Part shown: positions 1 to 11,700 of the stretch, piece by piece
How positions within the stretch are numbered: the stretch's first letter is position 1
Layout of the letters: every line of letters starts with the position of its first letter
NCBI GenBank assembly: GCA_026261815.1
Contig: JAMPIT010000174.1
Location: 13,454,001 to 13,518,000, forward strand
Reading direction: 5' to 3'
Length of the DNA: 64,000 nt
Origin: Monarcha castaneiventris obscurior
Taxonomy: Eukaryota > Chordata > Aves > Passeriformes > Monarchidae
Notes under the pieces: generated by a model
The model's input: only the letters and a program-made list of their open reading frames with translations
What the model was told of the DNA's origin: nothing
Database searches by the model: none
Made by a program: the position numbers and the translations under genes

Positions 1-169
1 TAAACTCTGCAGTAAATACAAAACTCATTACCACTCCCTCATTGTCAGCTTGTGCTATGGAGGCAGGAAAGCTTTTCTAGGAGAGTGTAAAAAAGAAGGC
101 AGCACCATGTAAAGCAGATTTTATTCAGAGCCATCGACTCAAAAGCACAGCAAACGTGGCAGTACTTAC

Positions 170-3100
170 AAGAATGCCAGCAGAAATGCAACACAAGGAG
201 ATGCAGAAAGCAAAAAATACATTCACAGGTTTTGGAGGTAGTTGCGGGAAGACAAAAGCACTGATTAGTGTGACCTGTATGGAGGAAAACAGAGATGAGG
301 ATTTCACTCTTGCCAAGGCTGCAGCAAGAGGAGGCTCAGCCCAAGGCTGGAGCAGCGCAGCGCTCGCATCCTGCTCTGTGCACCTCTCCCTGTGCTCTGA
401 CTCCCACCCCTGAGGAGCTGAAGGAAAATGAAAGTCTGGAGGGAAACTGCTTTGAAACAGCTGCACACTGAGAGGAGTGGAATAAAAACGACAAAAGCTT
501 TGCCATGCTGGCTCATTGCCAGAAACCACCCTCCAAGTAGCCATGAAGCCATCAGGCCTGGGGTAAACACTGCCCATGCTGGAGCATCCCTTCAGCCACG
601 TGTTCCACCAGCTGGCACCTCGCCTGTCCCCACAGCCTCCTGAACCCCTGCTCTCCAACAATCCCCCCCTGGACCACACAATGATGGTCTCCAGTCACGA
701 TGGCACTGGGTTTGTCTTTGAAGCTTGGGGAAAGCACAGCTCAACACAAAGGGACAAACTTTGGAAAGACTTATATAAGCCATAAATAGAGGACAATAAA
801 TCATAAATAGAAGGAAATAGAAGCAAACGCTCTCCTGGCACATAAATGCTTTGTTGTCTCACCCAGCCTCACATTCAGCCAGGATGGACAATCTACCAGA
901 GAACTTCAAAGATTTTACTGCAGCTCTTAAAAGATGGCATGAAGAAAGGTATTCCCCTCCTGTTGTCAAAGACTTTCAAAAGACAGATTATGTTCCAAAA
1001 TTACTGCCTGCCCTAAATTAGAGCCTGTTTGGTCATTGGAAGTTTCACCACCCGTTTTGGGGGAGAAATTCTGTTTTTTTCCCTGTCACCTAAAGGTGCA
1101 ACATGGGGTGGGATGGGAGATACTTACTACAAGCAGCAAGGTTGTTAAGCCACCAACGACTAGATTGATGATTCTGTCCTGAAGAAAAGATAAAGAGTGT
1201 TCTGTGTATCAAAAAACCAACCAAAAAAAAACCCCAAACCATATAAAATAGATCATTAACCAACAACATTGAGAGCATCAGCCAGGATCCACGTTATCCC
1301 CAGCACACCATCGAGGCTCCCTGGTCAGCTCTGCCACACAGGAAGGTTTCCCTCCCTCCACGGACCCCAGGGAGGTTGTATTGGTCAAGGCCTCGTGCAG
1401 CAGGTTTGCTTATTTGCAAATGGCTTCTCTGCTACATCCAAATTGATTACAGTTGTGCAAATTATTTTTAAATCTTTTTTTTGAAGTGTGAGCGCACAGA
1501 TGGAGGTTGTCAGGAAAAGCTTTTTTTAGCCTCACTGCCTGAGAATTAATAGATTGATAGAGTCTTAGGTGGGAATTTGTGGGCTGCTGGCAAAGAGGTG
1601 AAGCATTGCCCACACCCCAAACATTCCACCCTAACACCACACAGCAGCTCTGCTTGAACGGACAGGTATCCCCCCACACTTCTTTCTGCTGCTCCTCATC
1701 AGTATAAAACAACTGACTGGGAGGACACAACCTTTTTGCACCTGGGAAGAGAGACCCCTCAGTGCCAGCATCGCAGTCCCATGCCAGTGGCATCAGGGCA
1801 GGGACTGGCTGTGACACTGGGCTGTGTGACCATGGCCTGAGAGGAGCACCCAGAGCAAGACCCTGCACTGAGGCACCTTCTGGAGTGAAAAACAGGAAAA
1901 AGAGAACATTCCCATCCCTGCCAGCACACTGCCTTCTCCCTGGTGCTGCTCTGAGTATAAATATGTATCACTACAGTCGGGCTGGGCTGCACACAGCCAG
2001 TGTAACACCCCAGATGGCTGGCAACTCAAAGGCTAAAAGAATAGCTACAGCAGAAAAGCTGTGCAAACTCCACAAACTTCAATTAATTGTACTGAGAGAG
2101 GTGAAAGGTGAAAGGAAAGTGATAAAAGAGTTTGTGCAGTGAAAGCATTTTGCCCAAGACACCGCAGCCAGCCGGCAGGGCAACATGGGCTTCCTTCCAC
2201 CTGCTCTTGCACCTTTCTTCCCTCCTAGAATCTGGATTTGTAGAGGGAGTAGTCCCAGGTCATGAAGAAGTAACACAAGGCAGCAGCAGGGCACAAGAAG
2301 AAAGCAGAGAACAGCAAATCATGCTTTTGTGGAGGCTTTGTGGAGCTCACGTTTAGGTGGTTCAGGAACAGGTGGATGCTGTGCCCTGCTTGTGTTCATC
2401 TCCAAGTGAAAGGACCACAGCAAGCAGACCCTTTGAAACCTCTTTTATTAGTCCCCAACTCCTCTTTGTACAACGAGACCATTGATGCTCCTGTAGCTCA
2501 GAGGCCCCAGGCCATGGGGGCACAGTGGTGACTGCAGCAGTGGGAAGTGACCCCCCCAGAGGAAATTGTCACCAACACCCCCTGTGCAAGGTCCTCACCA
2601 GCCAGGCACAAACCCCCTCTCCTCACCGGCATTCCCACACACAGAGCTGGAAATACAGCAGGCTCTGGGAGCCAACTACGAGATACCCACCACAGACCCC
2701 AAAGATGGAGACAATAGAAGTAACTCCAGGCAAATAAGAGAAGCTACTTGAGAAATGCAGGCATGAAATGCTCCACGACAGCATATCCTGACAGGTCAGC
2801 TGGACTCCTCACCTAAAATAAACTAAAGAACTCAAGGCTAACTTTAATTTAGGCAGGACATGGAAGGGTCCTTACCCCCAAAAGCCACTCCAATGCCAGG
2901 AGAGGACCTGCCCTTGCACTGCAGACCTGGCTGAGCCCACCAAGGCAGTGTTATGGAGGGAGACCAGAGTTTGCATTCAGGCTCAGCACCTCCATTCAGG
3001 GTGGCAAGAGGTGAGCAACTGGATTCCTTGTGCCATGAGGAGTTGAGTTTCCAACAGCAGAGATAGCAGGGAATGCCAGGGAGCCAGCTGCAGAGCAGCA

Positions 3101-6100
3101 GTGGGTCACCAACCTGCAGAGCTCACCTGGAGAGCAGTCACAGGCAGCTCTGCAGAGAGCTTGGAGGGATGGACACAGTCAGTCACCATCCAGAAACTCA
3201 GCCATGACTCTCCTTCTCCTAATTATCTCCCATTGTGTGAGGACAGACTGCACTGGCAGGAGAAAACAAGGGAGTCACACTTGGCAGTGACCATGGAGCA
3301 TTTCTCTCTGACTGTTTCAGTGTGGGAGAGAGCATCCCCCAGCTCAGGGACCTCTCATCTCACACTGCTGAGTGATGGACTTCCCAGCAGCAGCCGGATC
3401 AGGTGCGGATGCCGGCAGTGGAGCACGTGGCATCCAGCCCCTCTGGCCAAGGCATCCCCTTCCCCGTGCTTAAACCTGCGGTCACTCCAATTTTCCAAAT
3501 GCGGCCCAAGAAGGTATTTCAGGATCCGGGGATTAGAGACACTGATCCTGAAATCCCGGGCTTGGCAAAGCAGTGAGAGGCTGTATTCCCCAGTGCCCGC
3601 TGACACTTCAGCCCCAGGCAGCTTAGCACAGCAAAAAGGTTAAAAATACTCAAGCAGAGGCCGCGACAGCTAAAGGGATTGGGGCTGACGGAGCCTTTCA
3701 CCTCTACACCGTGTCCGAGTGCACAGCCTGGCCCAGGCAGACACTCCTGGATTCCAGGCACAAGGAAACCGGCTGTGGTGAGCCTTGTGTCCCACTGTCA
3801 CCCAGCTGGCAAAGCCGGCTCTTACAACCAGCACAGCTGATTCAGGAAGGGTTTTTCTCCAGCATCACTATGTATTGTAATAGCTGCTAGAGTAAAAAGA
3901 CCAAAAAAACCCCAGCAGGCACACCAAAACAGAGAGCCTGCAGCTGCCTGAGGTCACCTGGACCAGCACAGGGTACTGGCACACACACACTAACTTCTGA
4001 CACAGCCTAGCAGTGCCTCCATGGGGGTCCCCATTCAGCCATCCAGCTAGCTGCCGAGATGTAGTGAGCTGCTGGCCAGACAGGAGATGAATTCCATGTT
4101 TCACTGTTGCACAAGCTGCCTTTTGAAACAGGAGGGTTTCTGTCCTCTCCTCCTACTCCGGGGAGGGTGTTGCAGGGGCTGGAGGCATCAGGCTTCTCCC
4201 AGGGAGCTTCTGCAGAGCAGAGGTCTCCCTCCATCTGCCTCTGGGAAAGGGACATAAGGTCAGGAAGCGTCAAATCCTTGCAAAGCAGGAGGGCACAATC
4301 CAGGATTCTTTGGGATCTGGGTCGAGGTTACTTGGAGCAGCAGGGAAACTGAGGCAGGACTGAGACTATATCTGCCCCACTGCACCCCCTTCACAGGCTT
4401 TGAGAGAGTGGCAGCTTTGGTCTTTGCCCCATTCCATCCTTGAATCCTCCAGGTTAGCAGCGTGTGGGCGGAGCCCACTGGGATCCCAGCGGAGGCTTGG
4501 CCAGCACAAGGGAACAGGCTGGTCCCCTGGAGCATGAAGCTGGTCCCCTGGAGCATGGGTACCTGGTGCCATCTCTGCAGGAGTGACGGAAAGGCCATTT
4601 TTATGCCTTACATCAGCAAGTCCAGATGGTCAGCAGCCATTGCAGCCCACTGCAGCCGTAGGGGATACCTGAATGCAGTGCCAGACCCAGCCTCGTGGAA
4701 TTGCAGGCAGTACAGGCTGTGCTCAGGGCCATGCTGGCCACCCGCCTGCTGCAAGACATGGGGAGTTCCTGGTGCGTCCTCGAAGGCTCATCATTCCCAT
4801 CCCGAGCTGCTCAGTCTCTCTATTGCTTCCTGCTTCCAACCCATGGCAATTAACTCCCACCCACTCCTATGTAAATGCTCCCACCATGGAGGAGCCCAAC
4901 TTCCAACTTCTTTCCCAAGAAGTGCTGCACCTGTGACCCTCTGTCCCCTCTCTGCCCCCACACAGCTGTGCCTTTGCGCTGTCTCATACTCAGTGCTGCA
5001 TCCCTGGAAACCACAGCTGAATCCACAGCACCTGGCATTCATCAGCACCGTGCTGCCACCTCCCTCTTCCCACCAGGGACTCCTTTGGTACCATCTTGCC
5101 CCAGGCTCTGCTCAGCAGTGGCTTGGGAGAGCGAGCTTGGCAGGAGCAGCTGGACCACGGCAAGGCAAGGAGCCGGTGCTGCTGCCCAGCTCTGCCATTC
5201 CCACAGAGCAGCTTTACCCTCAAAGTCACCAGCCTGGAGACCAGGAAAGTGCAAGAAGGCAGCAAGGGGGAATCCCCATCCCTACATCCATTTCCCATTG
5301 CTGGCAAGGGTGTGAGACCCCTAATTTTAGGTGCAGGCCTCCCTGGAGCACCAGCAGTGCCCCTGCCCCTCCCTGTGGCCCCAGCCCGAGCAGAGGTTCC
5401 CGGTTTGCCAGTATCAGCCATCACTTGCAGGGACCCAAAAGCAGAGCTGGGCGGGGGCAGACACACTTCTCCCGGCAGACCTGCTCCCATTTAAAGGCAA
5501 AGTTTAGCTTCTCCGTTTCTGACACAGAACATTCCAGCTCGGGACCTCACCAGCGTCCGTTCCTAAGCAACCCCGGTGAATCAGGGAGGAAAGGACCCCG
5601 GGCCAGCACAGTGATCCCTTGTCCGTCGGACACGGGTACAGCAGCGAGAGACCATTGGCTGCTGCTCGGCCCAAATTACAGGTTCCAAAACAGCCACAGG
5701 AGATAGGCAGGGGGTGAAGTGCAGGACGCTGGATCCCCGTTAGAGCCCAGGAACTGAAATTAGCATCCCATGTTCATTATTTATCTCTCCTTTGTGAGCA
5801 GAGGCGTAGCTGGAAAAAGACGGGGATCAGGGATCCAAGGCTTAACCTGGGCTGAAAACTTTGGGGGTTACCTGCCAGGACTGCCACCCAGCTCCGATGG
5901 CACATCCCCGTCCCCAGAAGCTCCCTCACCGCTGGGGACTTCCCAAAATCCCTGACCAAGGACTGGCCAACAGGACCCGAGTGCAGGGCACTGCTCCAAC
6001 AAAGCTGCCCTTGCCTCCAGCGCTCCCCATCAGCGCCAGCAACTGCTGGAAGGGGACACCCGTCCCCCCTCAGTGCATCCTGCTGGGGTCCTGCCTCTCC

Positions 6101-7481
6101 TCCTATGCCACATCATGCTATTTTCCCCCAAAAATCCGGGCGGTATCACTTTATGTTTTCATTAAACATTATCATTGTAGCAGCAGTTCCGAGTGCTTGC
6201 AGGGAGGGCGGTGATGCCTTCGATACACTTGTGAATAATCTCACGCAGTTTCAGCCTGCACCCCCCAGACTCACACAAGTGTGGGTAACCCCTCCTAAGT
6301 GGGGACAACCGCAAGTCACAAACCGATGGTGTGGCATCTCCAGGTACCGAAATTCCCGAAGGATGCCGGTGCCGGGAGCCGCAGGAGCCCCCTCCCCAGC
6401 ACAGCTCGCAGCAGTGCCGGGAGCTGAGAGGCTTACGGGGATTGACACCTGCGGAGCCGCTGCTGCCGCACGTCAGCCAAGGAGAGCCGCCGCCGGCCCC
6501 TCCATCCCAGGAGAAAAGTCACTTCCCAGGAGGGCACCGAACGCACCCCCATCCCCATCCCCATCCCCGGCCCCAGCAAAGACCCCCAAACCGGCCGACA
6601 GGCAGCCTGGGGTGCGGCAGCCCCAAAGTCCCGGCTTGGGGGGCTGCAGGGCACACCCGGGTGGGACACAGGGGCTGTGACCCCCTGCCCGTCCCCAAAC
6701 CCCTTCCCAGCCCCACTGCCGGGGACCCCTCCACCCCGGGACCCCGAGCCCCAACTCCTCGACACGCGTTTGGGGGGATGTTGGTTTGGGGGGGATTATT
6801 TGAAAGTTGATTTCCTTGGAGAAGGAGGGGAATACTTCGTGAATTTTTTTATTTGGGGAGGGGGTCTTGCTGGGAGGGAGTTAGTTCTGGGGATATGGTT
6901 TGGGGCTTTTTAAATTTGGAGCTGGTTTTGATGGTTTATTTTTGGTTTGGGGCACTAAGCGGGAGAGGGTTGTTTTTGTTTTATTTCAGGGGTTTTTTTT
7001 ATAATTACGCCAATTTGAAGCTTTTCCTTCTTTGGGGATCTGGGGCGCTACTTTTATATTTTTCCACTGGCGTGCAGCCTTTCTGATTTTTGATGCTGTT
7101 TTGGGGGGGACTGAGGATTCTTTCTTATTTCATAGGGGTTTTTTAATTTGTTGGCAGGATCCGGGCAGGTTCCTCGCTCGGGCCGGCCGCCCGGCTGCCT
7201 GCGGCGCTCCGTGCCGAGCCCGGGGGCAGGGGTGGGGAGGAGGTTCCTCCTTACCGGGGGCATTGGCGCGGGGCGACCGGGGAACCGGGCGGGGGTGGGG
7301 GGGGGGGGGTGCTACGGGACTTTCTGCAGCATTTTCTCCGCCGCGGTTCGCTCTGGCGGGGGCTGTTCCGGGGCAGGGGGTGCCGGGGGTGGCCGTGCCT
7401 TACCCGGGCCGAGGTCTCCCCGAAGAGCGGCCGGTTGTCGGCGCCGCCGGTGCCGTACCCGCGGGCGGGGAAAGCCTCCAT
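170..7481 (-). CDS. TMEM243: TMEM243, transmembrane protein 243 (exons 1-3; 3' end outside window)
   Basis: Three coding exons were assembled on the minus strand: exon 1 at 7404-7481 (26 codons, starting MEAFPARGYGTGG), exon 2 at 1128-1178 (17 codons, DRIINLVVGG...), exon 3 at 170-274 (35 codons, containing TLISAFVFPQLPPKP). All junctions are phase 0 with good donors (GTAAGG, GTAAGT, GTAAGT) and AG acceptors. The 78 residues follow human TMEM243 (about 118 aa, also known as MM-TRAG/C7orf23) closely, including the DNRPLFGETSA motif and the hydrophobic stretches of the first two membrane segments. The last exon (charged loop, remaining membrane helices and C-terminus) is not in positions 1-169, so it must lie left of the window. 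The protein is a small multi-pass membrane protein whose biochemical role is not established. Exon 1 lies in a CpG-rich island. In human this gene is on 7q21, away from the other genes seen here. Confidence 0.93.
275..1127 (-). other. TMEM243 intron 2 (between exons 2 and 3)
   Basis: This intron starts with GTAAGT just below 1128 and ends with a CAG acceptor next to 274. I see no coding exon, RNA gene or clear repeat in it. The open frames crossing it are short and lack splice support apart from the TMEM243 exons. Confidence 0.6.
1179..7403 (-). other. TMEM243 intron 1 (about 6.2 kb)
   Basis: This is the large first intron of TMEM243. It is moderately GC-rich, with CCCCATC-type simple repeats near 6545-6570, a short direct repeat at about 4519-4557 (two tandem copies of a CTGGTCCCCTGGAGCATG-like unit), and a strongly G/T-skewed stretch at about 6770-7150. 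Several fortuitous open frames cross it, the longest 414 codons on the plus strand at 4462-5706, but none resembles a known protein. I see no CR1 copy that I can delimit with confidence. Confidence 0.55.
6770..7150 (+). other. G/T-skewed stretch with many G runs, inside TMEM243 intron 1
   Basis: The plus strand here is dominated by G and T, with repeated runs of three to nine G (for example around 6770-6795 and 6855-6890) separated by T-rich spacers; C is scarce. The stretch sits just inside the first intron, downstream of the TMEM243 CpG island in the direction of transcription. The G-rich strand is therefore the template strand of TMEM243. The skew is seen directly; quadruplex or R-loop behaviour is inference. 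Confidence 0.6.
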
Positions 7482-7850
7482 GGCGCGGGGGCGCTGCGCC
7501 GGCGGCCGCGGGGGGGCGCCCGCTCATGCTGCGCCTGCCCCCCGCCCCCTGCGCGGCCCCTGCGCGGCCCCTCCGCGCCCCGCGCGCCCCGCGCGCCCGC
7601 CCCGCCCCGCCCCCGCCGCGCGCCCGCCCCGCCCCCGCGGCGGCACCGGGAGCGGAGGGGCGGGAGCGGCCCTGAGGGAGCTGCGGAGGGGCGGGAACGG
7701 CCCTGAGGGAGCCCCGCGGGTGCGGAGGGGCCGGAGCGGCCCTGAGGGAGCTGCGGAGGGGCGGGAGCGGCCCTGAGGGAGCCCCGCGGGTGCGGAGGGG
7801 CCGGAGCGGCCCCGCGCCGCCCTGACTGAGCCGGAGCTGTTGCTCAACAA
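7150..7850 (-). promoter_or_regulatory. CpG island / TMEM243 promoter region
   Basis: Dense CpG and long GC runs surround TMEM243 exon 1 (7404-7481). The promoter should lie above 7481 on the minus strand, in the segment of CGCCCGCCCC-type GC boxes at about 7500-7650. A 70-bp tandem repeat (7651-7812) forms its outer part. No TATA box is visible. The exact transcription start cannot be set from sequence alone. Confidence 0.7.
7651..7812 (+). repeat. GC-rich tandem repeat, 70-bp period, upstream of TMEM243
   Basis: The block starting at 7681 (ctgcggaggggcggga...) recurs at 7751, giving a 70-bp period. A partial 30-bp copy at 7651-7680 precedes them. Each 70-bp unit is itself two diverged half units that both end in CGGCCCTGAGGGAG. 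It lies 170-330 bp upstream of the TMEM243 start codon. Open frames through it are low-complexity and are not taken as genes. Confidence 0.85.
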
Positions 7851-8009
7851 AGTTGCGGTATTTGTGCAAATCTCATTGTGGGTGATGCTGCGGCAGCTCG
7901 GAGAAAGGAGCTGGATTTGATTTGATTTTGATTCGATTTGATTTTTCTTATTATAAATTTTATTATTACGGGTTTTTTTATTTTATTTTCCTTTGTTGTG
8001 TTTTACTCC

Positions 8010-8225
8010 CATAGAATCATACAAGCACAATATCCTGAGTCGGAGGGGACCCACAGGTAACACCAGTCCGACTCCTGGCCCTGCACAGGGCGCCCCACAA
8101 ATCCCAGCCTGTGCCTGGGAGCATTGTCCAAACGCATCTGTGAGCACTGCCCTGGGAGCCTGTTCCAGTGTCCAGCCACCCTCTGGGTGAAAAACCTTTT
8201 CCTGATGTCCAACCTAACCTTTATT
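8010..8225 (-). mobile_element. CR1 LINE 3'-end fragment
   Basis: Starting at the ATAGAATCATACA tail, the segment continues with the CR1 3'-end pattern read in reverse: a ...GGAGGGGACCCACAGG... block, then ...GAGCCTGTTCCAGTG..., then ...CTGGGTGAAAAACC.... The CR1 sense strand is therefore minus. It is truncated at its 5' side, as is usual for CR1. Confidence 0.85.
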
Positions 8226-8720
8226 TTATAGTGTTGTATTTCTCTTACTTTGGATTTTATTTTTGCTTTATTCTACTTTGCTTTATTTTATTGGAGGGGC
8301 TTATTTATTTATTTATTTATTTTAAAATTATAAATAAATTATCTGATGCTGCTGGAGCTGAAAAATGAATTTACATGTGCTCTTCCTAGTCCCCTACGTG
8401 AGTTACCCATCTAAACTAGATAAAAGAGAGGGATTATTCCTGGTGCTGGGATTGGTGGCAGTGAAACACTTTTGATATATACATTCCTTAGCCAAAGTTT
8501 TCCCATATACTGTTTCTGTGTAGGATAAAGCTTGCTGCTGCTGCTTTGGAGTTGAAGATGGGTTTGCATGTGAGAAAGCTTGGGGGCATTAATTTTATTG
8601 GGTTTTAAAATTTATTTTTATTTCTTTTAATTTCCTAATTATATTTTCAATTTATATTTTATTTATTTTCATTTTAATTTAAATTTATTTTTATTGGTTT
8701 GGGGTTTTTATACTTTTTAA
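8225..8720. repeat. A/T-rich low-complexity tract
   Basis: Runs of TTTATT units occur at about 8285-8340 and again at 8595-8720, separated by ordinary sequence. No gene signal is visible. It directly follows the CR1 fragment. Confidence 0.6.
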
Positions 8721-11700
8721 TTAATTTCATTATTTCTAACTACATCACTTGCTCTCGGAAAATAGCTTTCCTCTTGGATACCCCCCAGACCATCATGGAT
8801 ACAACCTTTGTCCAAGTGCATTTCAGGATGAAAATAAACCAATCAAGATGCATTAAATGTCATGGCTTCCAGGACAGATGTTAAGTTTTTTGTTCAGACA
8901 AGCTCTGTGGTTTCCCCCTGACCCTGCTCTCCCTGCCATGCACCTCTCCAGGATTTCCAGGGGGCTTTTTGCCCTGAAAGACAAACTTCCCTAAATATCA
9001 TTGTAATTTAGCATAGATACCATGGCTATTTCTTTCTTGCTGGATAGAAAATATTTACAAGCCAGGTGTGTAGGTGAAAAGATCAGAAAGAAGAACACCA
9101 GCTGCAGCTACGAACTCTCAGAGCTGCTGTTCTGTTGGTGGCTCCGATTCCCGTCAGCCCCCCTCATCCAAGGTCCCTCCATGGGTCATGGCTCGTCGGA
9201 GCTCCCCTGCTCTTGAGCAAGAGCCCGGTGAAATCAGCTCTTCTCTTGCGAAACCTTTCTGTCATTTTGGGTCACAAGCGCTGCCGGGGCCGTGCTGTGC
9301 ACACTGGGCTCTGGAGCTCTCACTCCATCTCCTCTCAGCCTCTGCGCTCAACGCGCCCAGAGACCAAAGCGCCGCCGCTTCAAAGGTGAAAAGTACTGAA
9401 TTCAAGCAAGGCTGGAAAATTACCACAGTTTCAATGAGCTTGGCTGTGTCCTGAGCTGAAGTACTGGGTGGGAAGTCTCAAAGGGCTCCTGTAACCCTCC
9501 AGCAGTTGTTCCCAGGCTAAGTGTTGGGGAGGAAAGGTCTCCAGGATGCAGTGGAGAGACTCTTCATGTCCTCTTGAGCCACCTGGAAAGCAACAATCCT
9601 GTGGTGTGAAGGATGTGGCTTCCTGACACACAAGTGCTCTTGACCTACAGAACAGTTGGTTCTATGCTCATTTTGCAACACTTGTATATTAATTATATTC
9701 CTGAGCAGGCTCCAGATTAAATACCAAGGGGGCTGTGGGGTCTGGGTGGGGCACGGGGGTGGCTGAGGGGAAGCAGCTGTGGGAGTGCCCTGCGTCACGT
9801 ACTGCATTTGTGCTTGGAGTTATGGCTCAGTGGGACAAAGGGATATAACCTTCTTCCAACATCTGTTGAATAACTGAGAACAAATGCAAAACACAGGCAA
9901 AACTTGCTGAAAACCACAAATTGTTACTTGCACATAATAATCAATTAATCAGTAATCAGTGACTATCGGAACAGGGGAATTACTTGTTTCTCAGCCCATG
10001 CTTTGTTGTAGTATCTTGTTTTTTAAGTGCTACGCGTCTTCTCCACTTAACCAACCTACATCTTTCCCACCTGGAGCACTCACTTGTGCATCAAAGTGCT
10101 TCCTGGGTGATGTGATCACTTAGTAGACAGCAGCTCTAATTTGTTGAGTGAGTCTGATTGAGCCATTAACGTAACAGACCCAACAGATGCACTTCTTTCT
10201 ACAATTCAAAGTATATCAATCTTCAGAGAAAAATACCAATGCTTCCCAGGTCTGAAATAAAAAAAACAACCTGCTTTTTACTGGAGGAAGTAATATTAAA
10301 GGAAATCTCAGGTGGTTTAACATTGGAAAACTTTGTACTGCGGAGGTTGGACACAACTCCCTTGGTCTTATTTAGTGTGTTTTATATTTATCGCAGCTGG
10401 CTGCATCTGTTAGAGCAGTTCTAAGGTTTAGATGCTGAGCTTTAGCTCTCCTTTCTCAAAAATATTCCTGGAATTACTTCCAAGAAATAGATTTGGCCCA
10501 TAAATTGCAGAGAGCTTTGGAGTCTCTTCAGAACATCAGCACCACAGACTATAACAGAGTATATGCTTTCTCCTGTCTAATATTTTATTTATATTAAAAG
10601 TCATCATGTGTTTTTCCCTGCACTCTGGATGAAGGTTTAATTCAGCACATATATGAAAATTTTTATATATCCCAAGGCTAATTATGTATCACTGTCACTG
10701 ATGCTGCTGCCCCTGTAACTCACCAGCTGGCTGTTGGAGTCCCAGGGCGGAGGTCAGTAACTCATCTGGGCAGGCAGTGCTGCCTTCAGCCCCCCACCGA
10801 CCTGGCTCCCTGATGCTCTGCGTGTTCTTTCAACTGATCTAATGTGCTGAGGCTTCTAATGCATCAATTTATTCCATAACTCTTTGGTGGCAGGGGCTTC
10901 CTGCTGCAATTTATCTTAGTCTCAGCTCCAGCAAGACGAGCAGACCCTGCTCTCCTGTCTCCTTCCCCGTAGCGATTCCAGCTTCCTGACACAGCTGTTA
11001 CTGATTACAGCCTGGTAATTGGTTTTTGCACTATTAAATCAGCCCTCAGCTCCCAGCACGATGGCCCTTGGGCTATTCTACGTGGCACACTTTATTTTGA
11101 AAGGATACCAGTTTCCTCAGAGCTTTCTAACAAAGCTTCCACAACACAAAATTCCTGGAGCACCCAGGAGCTGTTTTCATCTGTGTTTTCAAGTCCAAAG
11201 GAAACCTGACTAACAAACTTGGTTTGTTAGAATAGACTTTAATCTCATCTCTGTCAGCCCCAACCTGAGGAAAGTCTCTGGAAGAGGAATAAATGGACAA
11301 GATATGTACAACACTGAGATCCCTCTCCATCATCCCAGAAGAGCTGGGGTTGAGTCTCTCTAGAGAAAGGGTCACCAAGGGAAAACCAGCTCAAGGAGAG
11401 CCAGCGTGCTCCTCCCCCCAGAGCAAGGGGCATGACTTTTTTCAGTTAATCCTGCCATGCTGAGATTCTACATTTCTTGCCTTTGCTGGGGGCACATGTT
11501 CTGCGGAGAGAACAGGAAGCTTCTGCAGAGGGTGTGTGAAAGAAGATAATCAAAAACCTTTAAGTTTTGCAGTTGCCACGCTCAGTTTTACTTAGTAGCT
11601 GCCTATAAGGACCAAAAGATTTTAAAACTGGTACTAAGGGGTGTCACAGACATATTCAAACTTCAAAAAAAAAAAAAAAATCAGTGAAGTATTTCCAGTA

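Noticed and set aside
6105..6810. Long overlapping open frames in GC-rich DNA
   Set aside because: Several frames on both strands are open together, the products are low-complexity P/A/G/R-rich, and no start or splice context supports them.
7032..7869. Open frames across the TMEM243 CpG island
   Set aside because: They translate GC-rich tandem repeats. Only the 26-codon TMEM243 exon within them has support.
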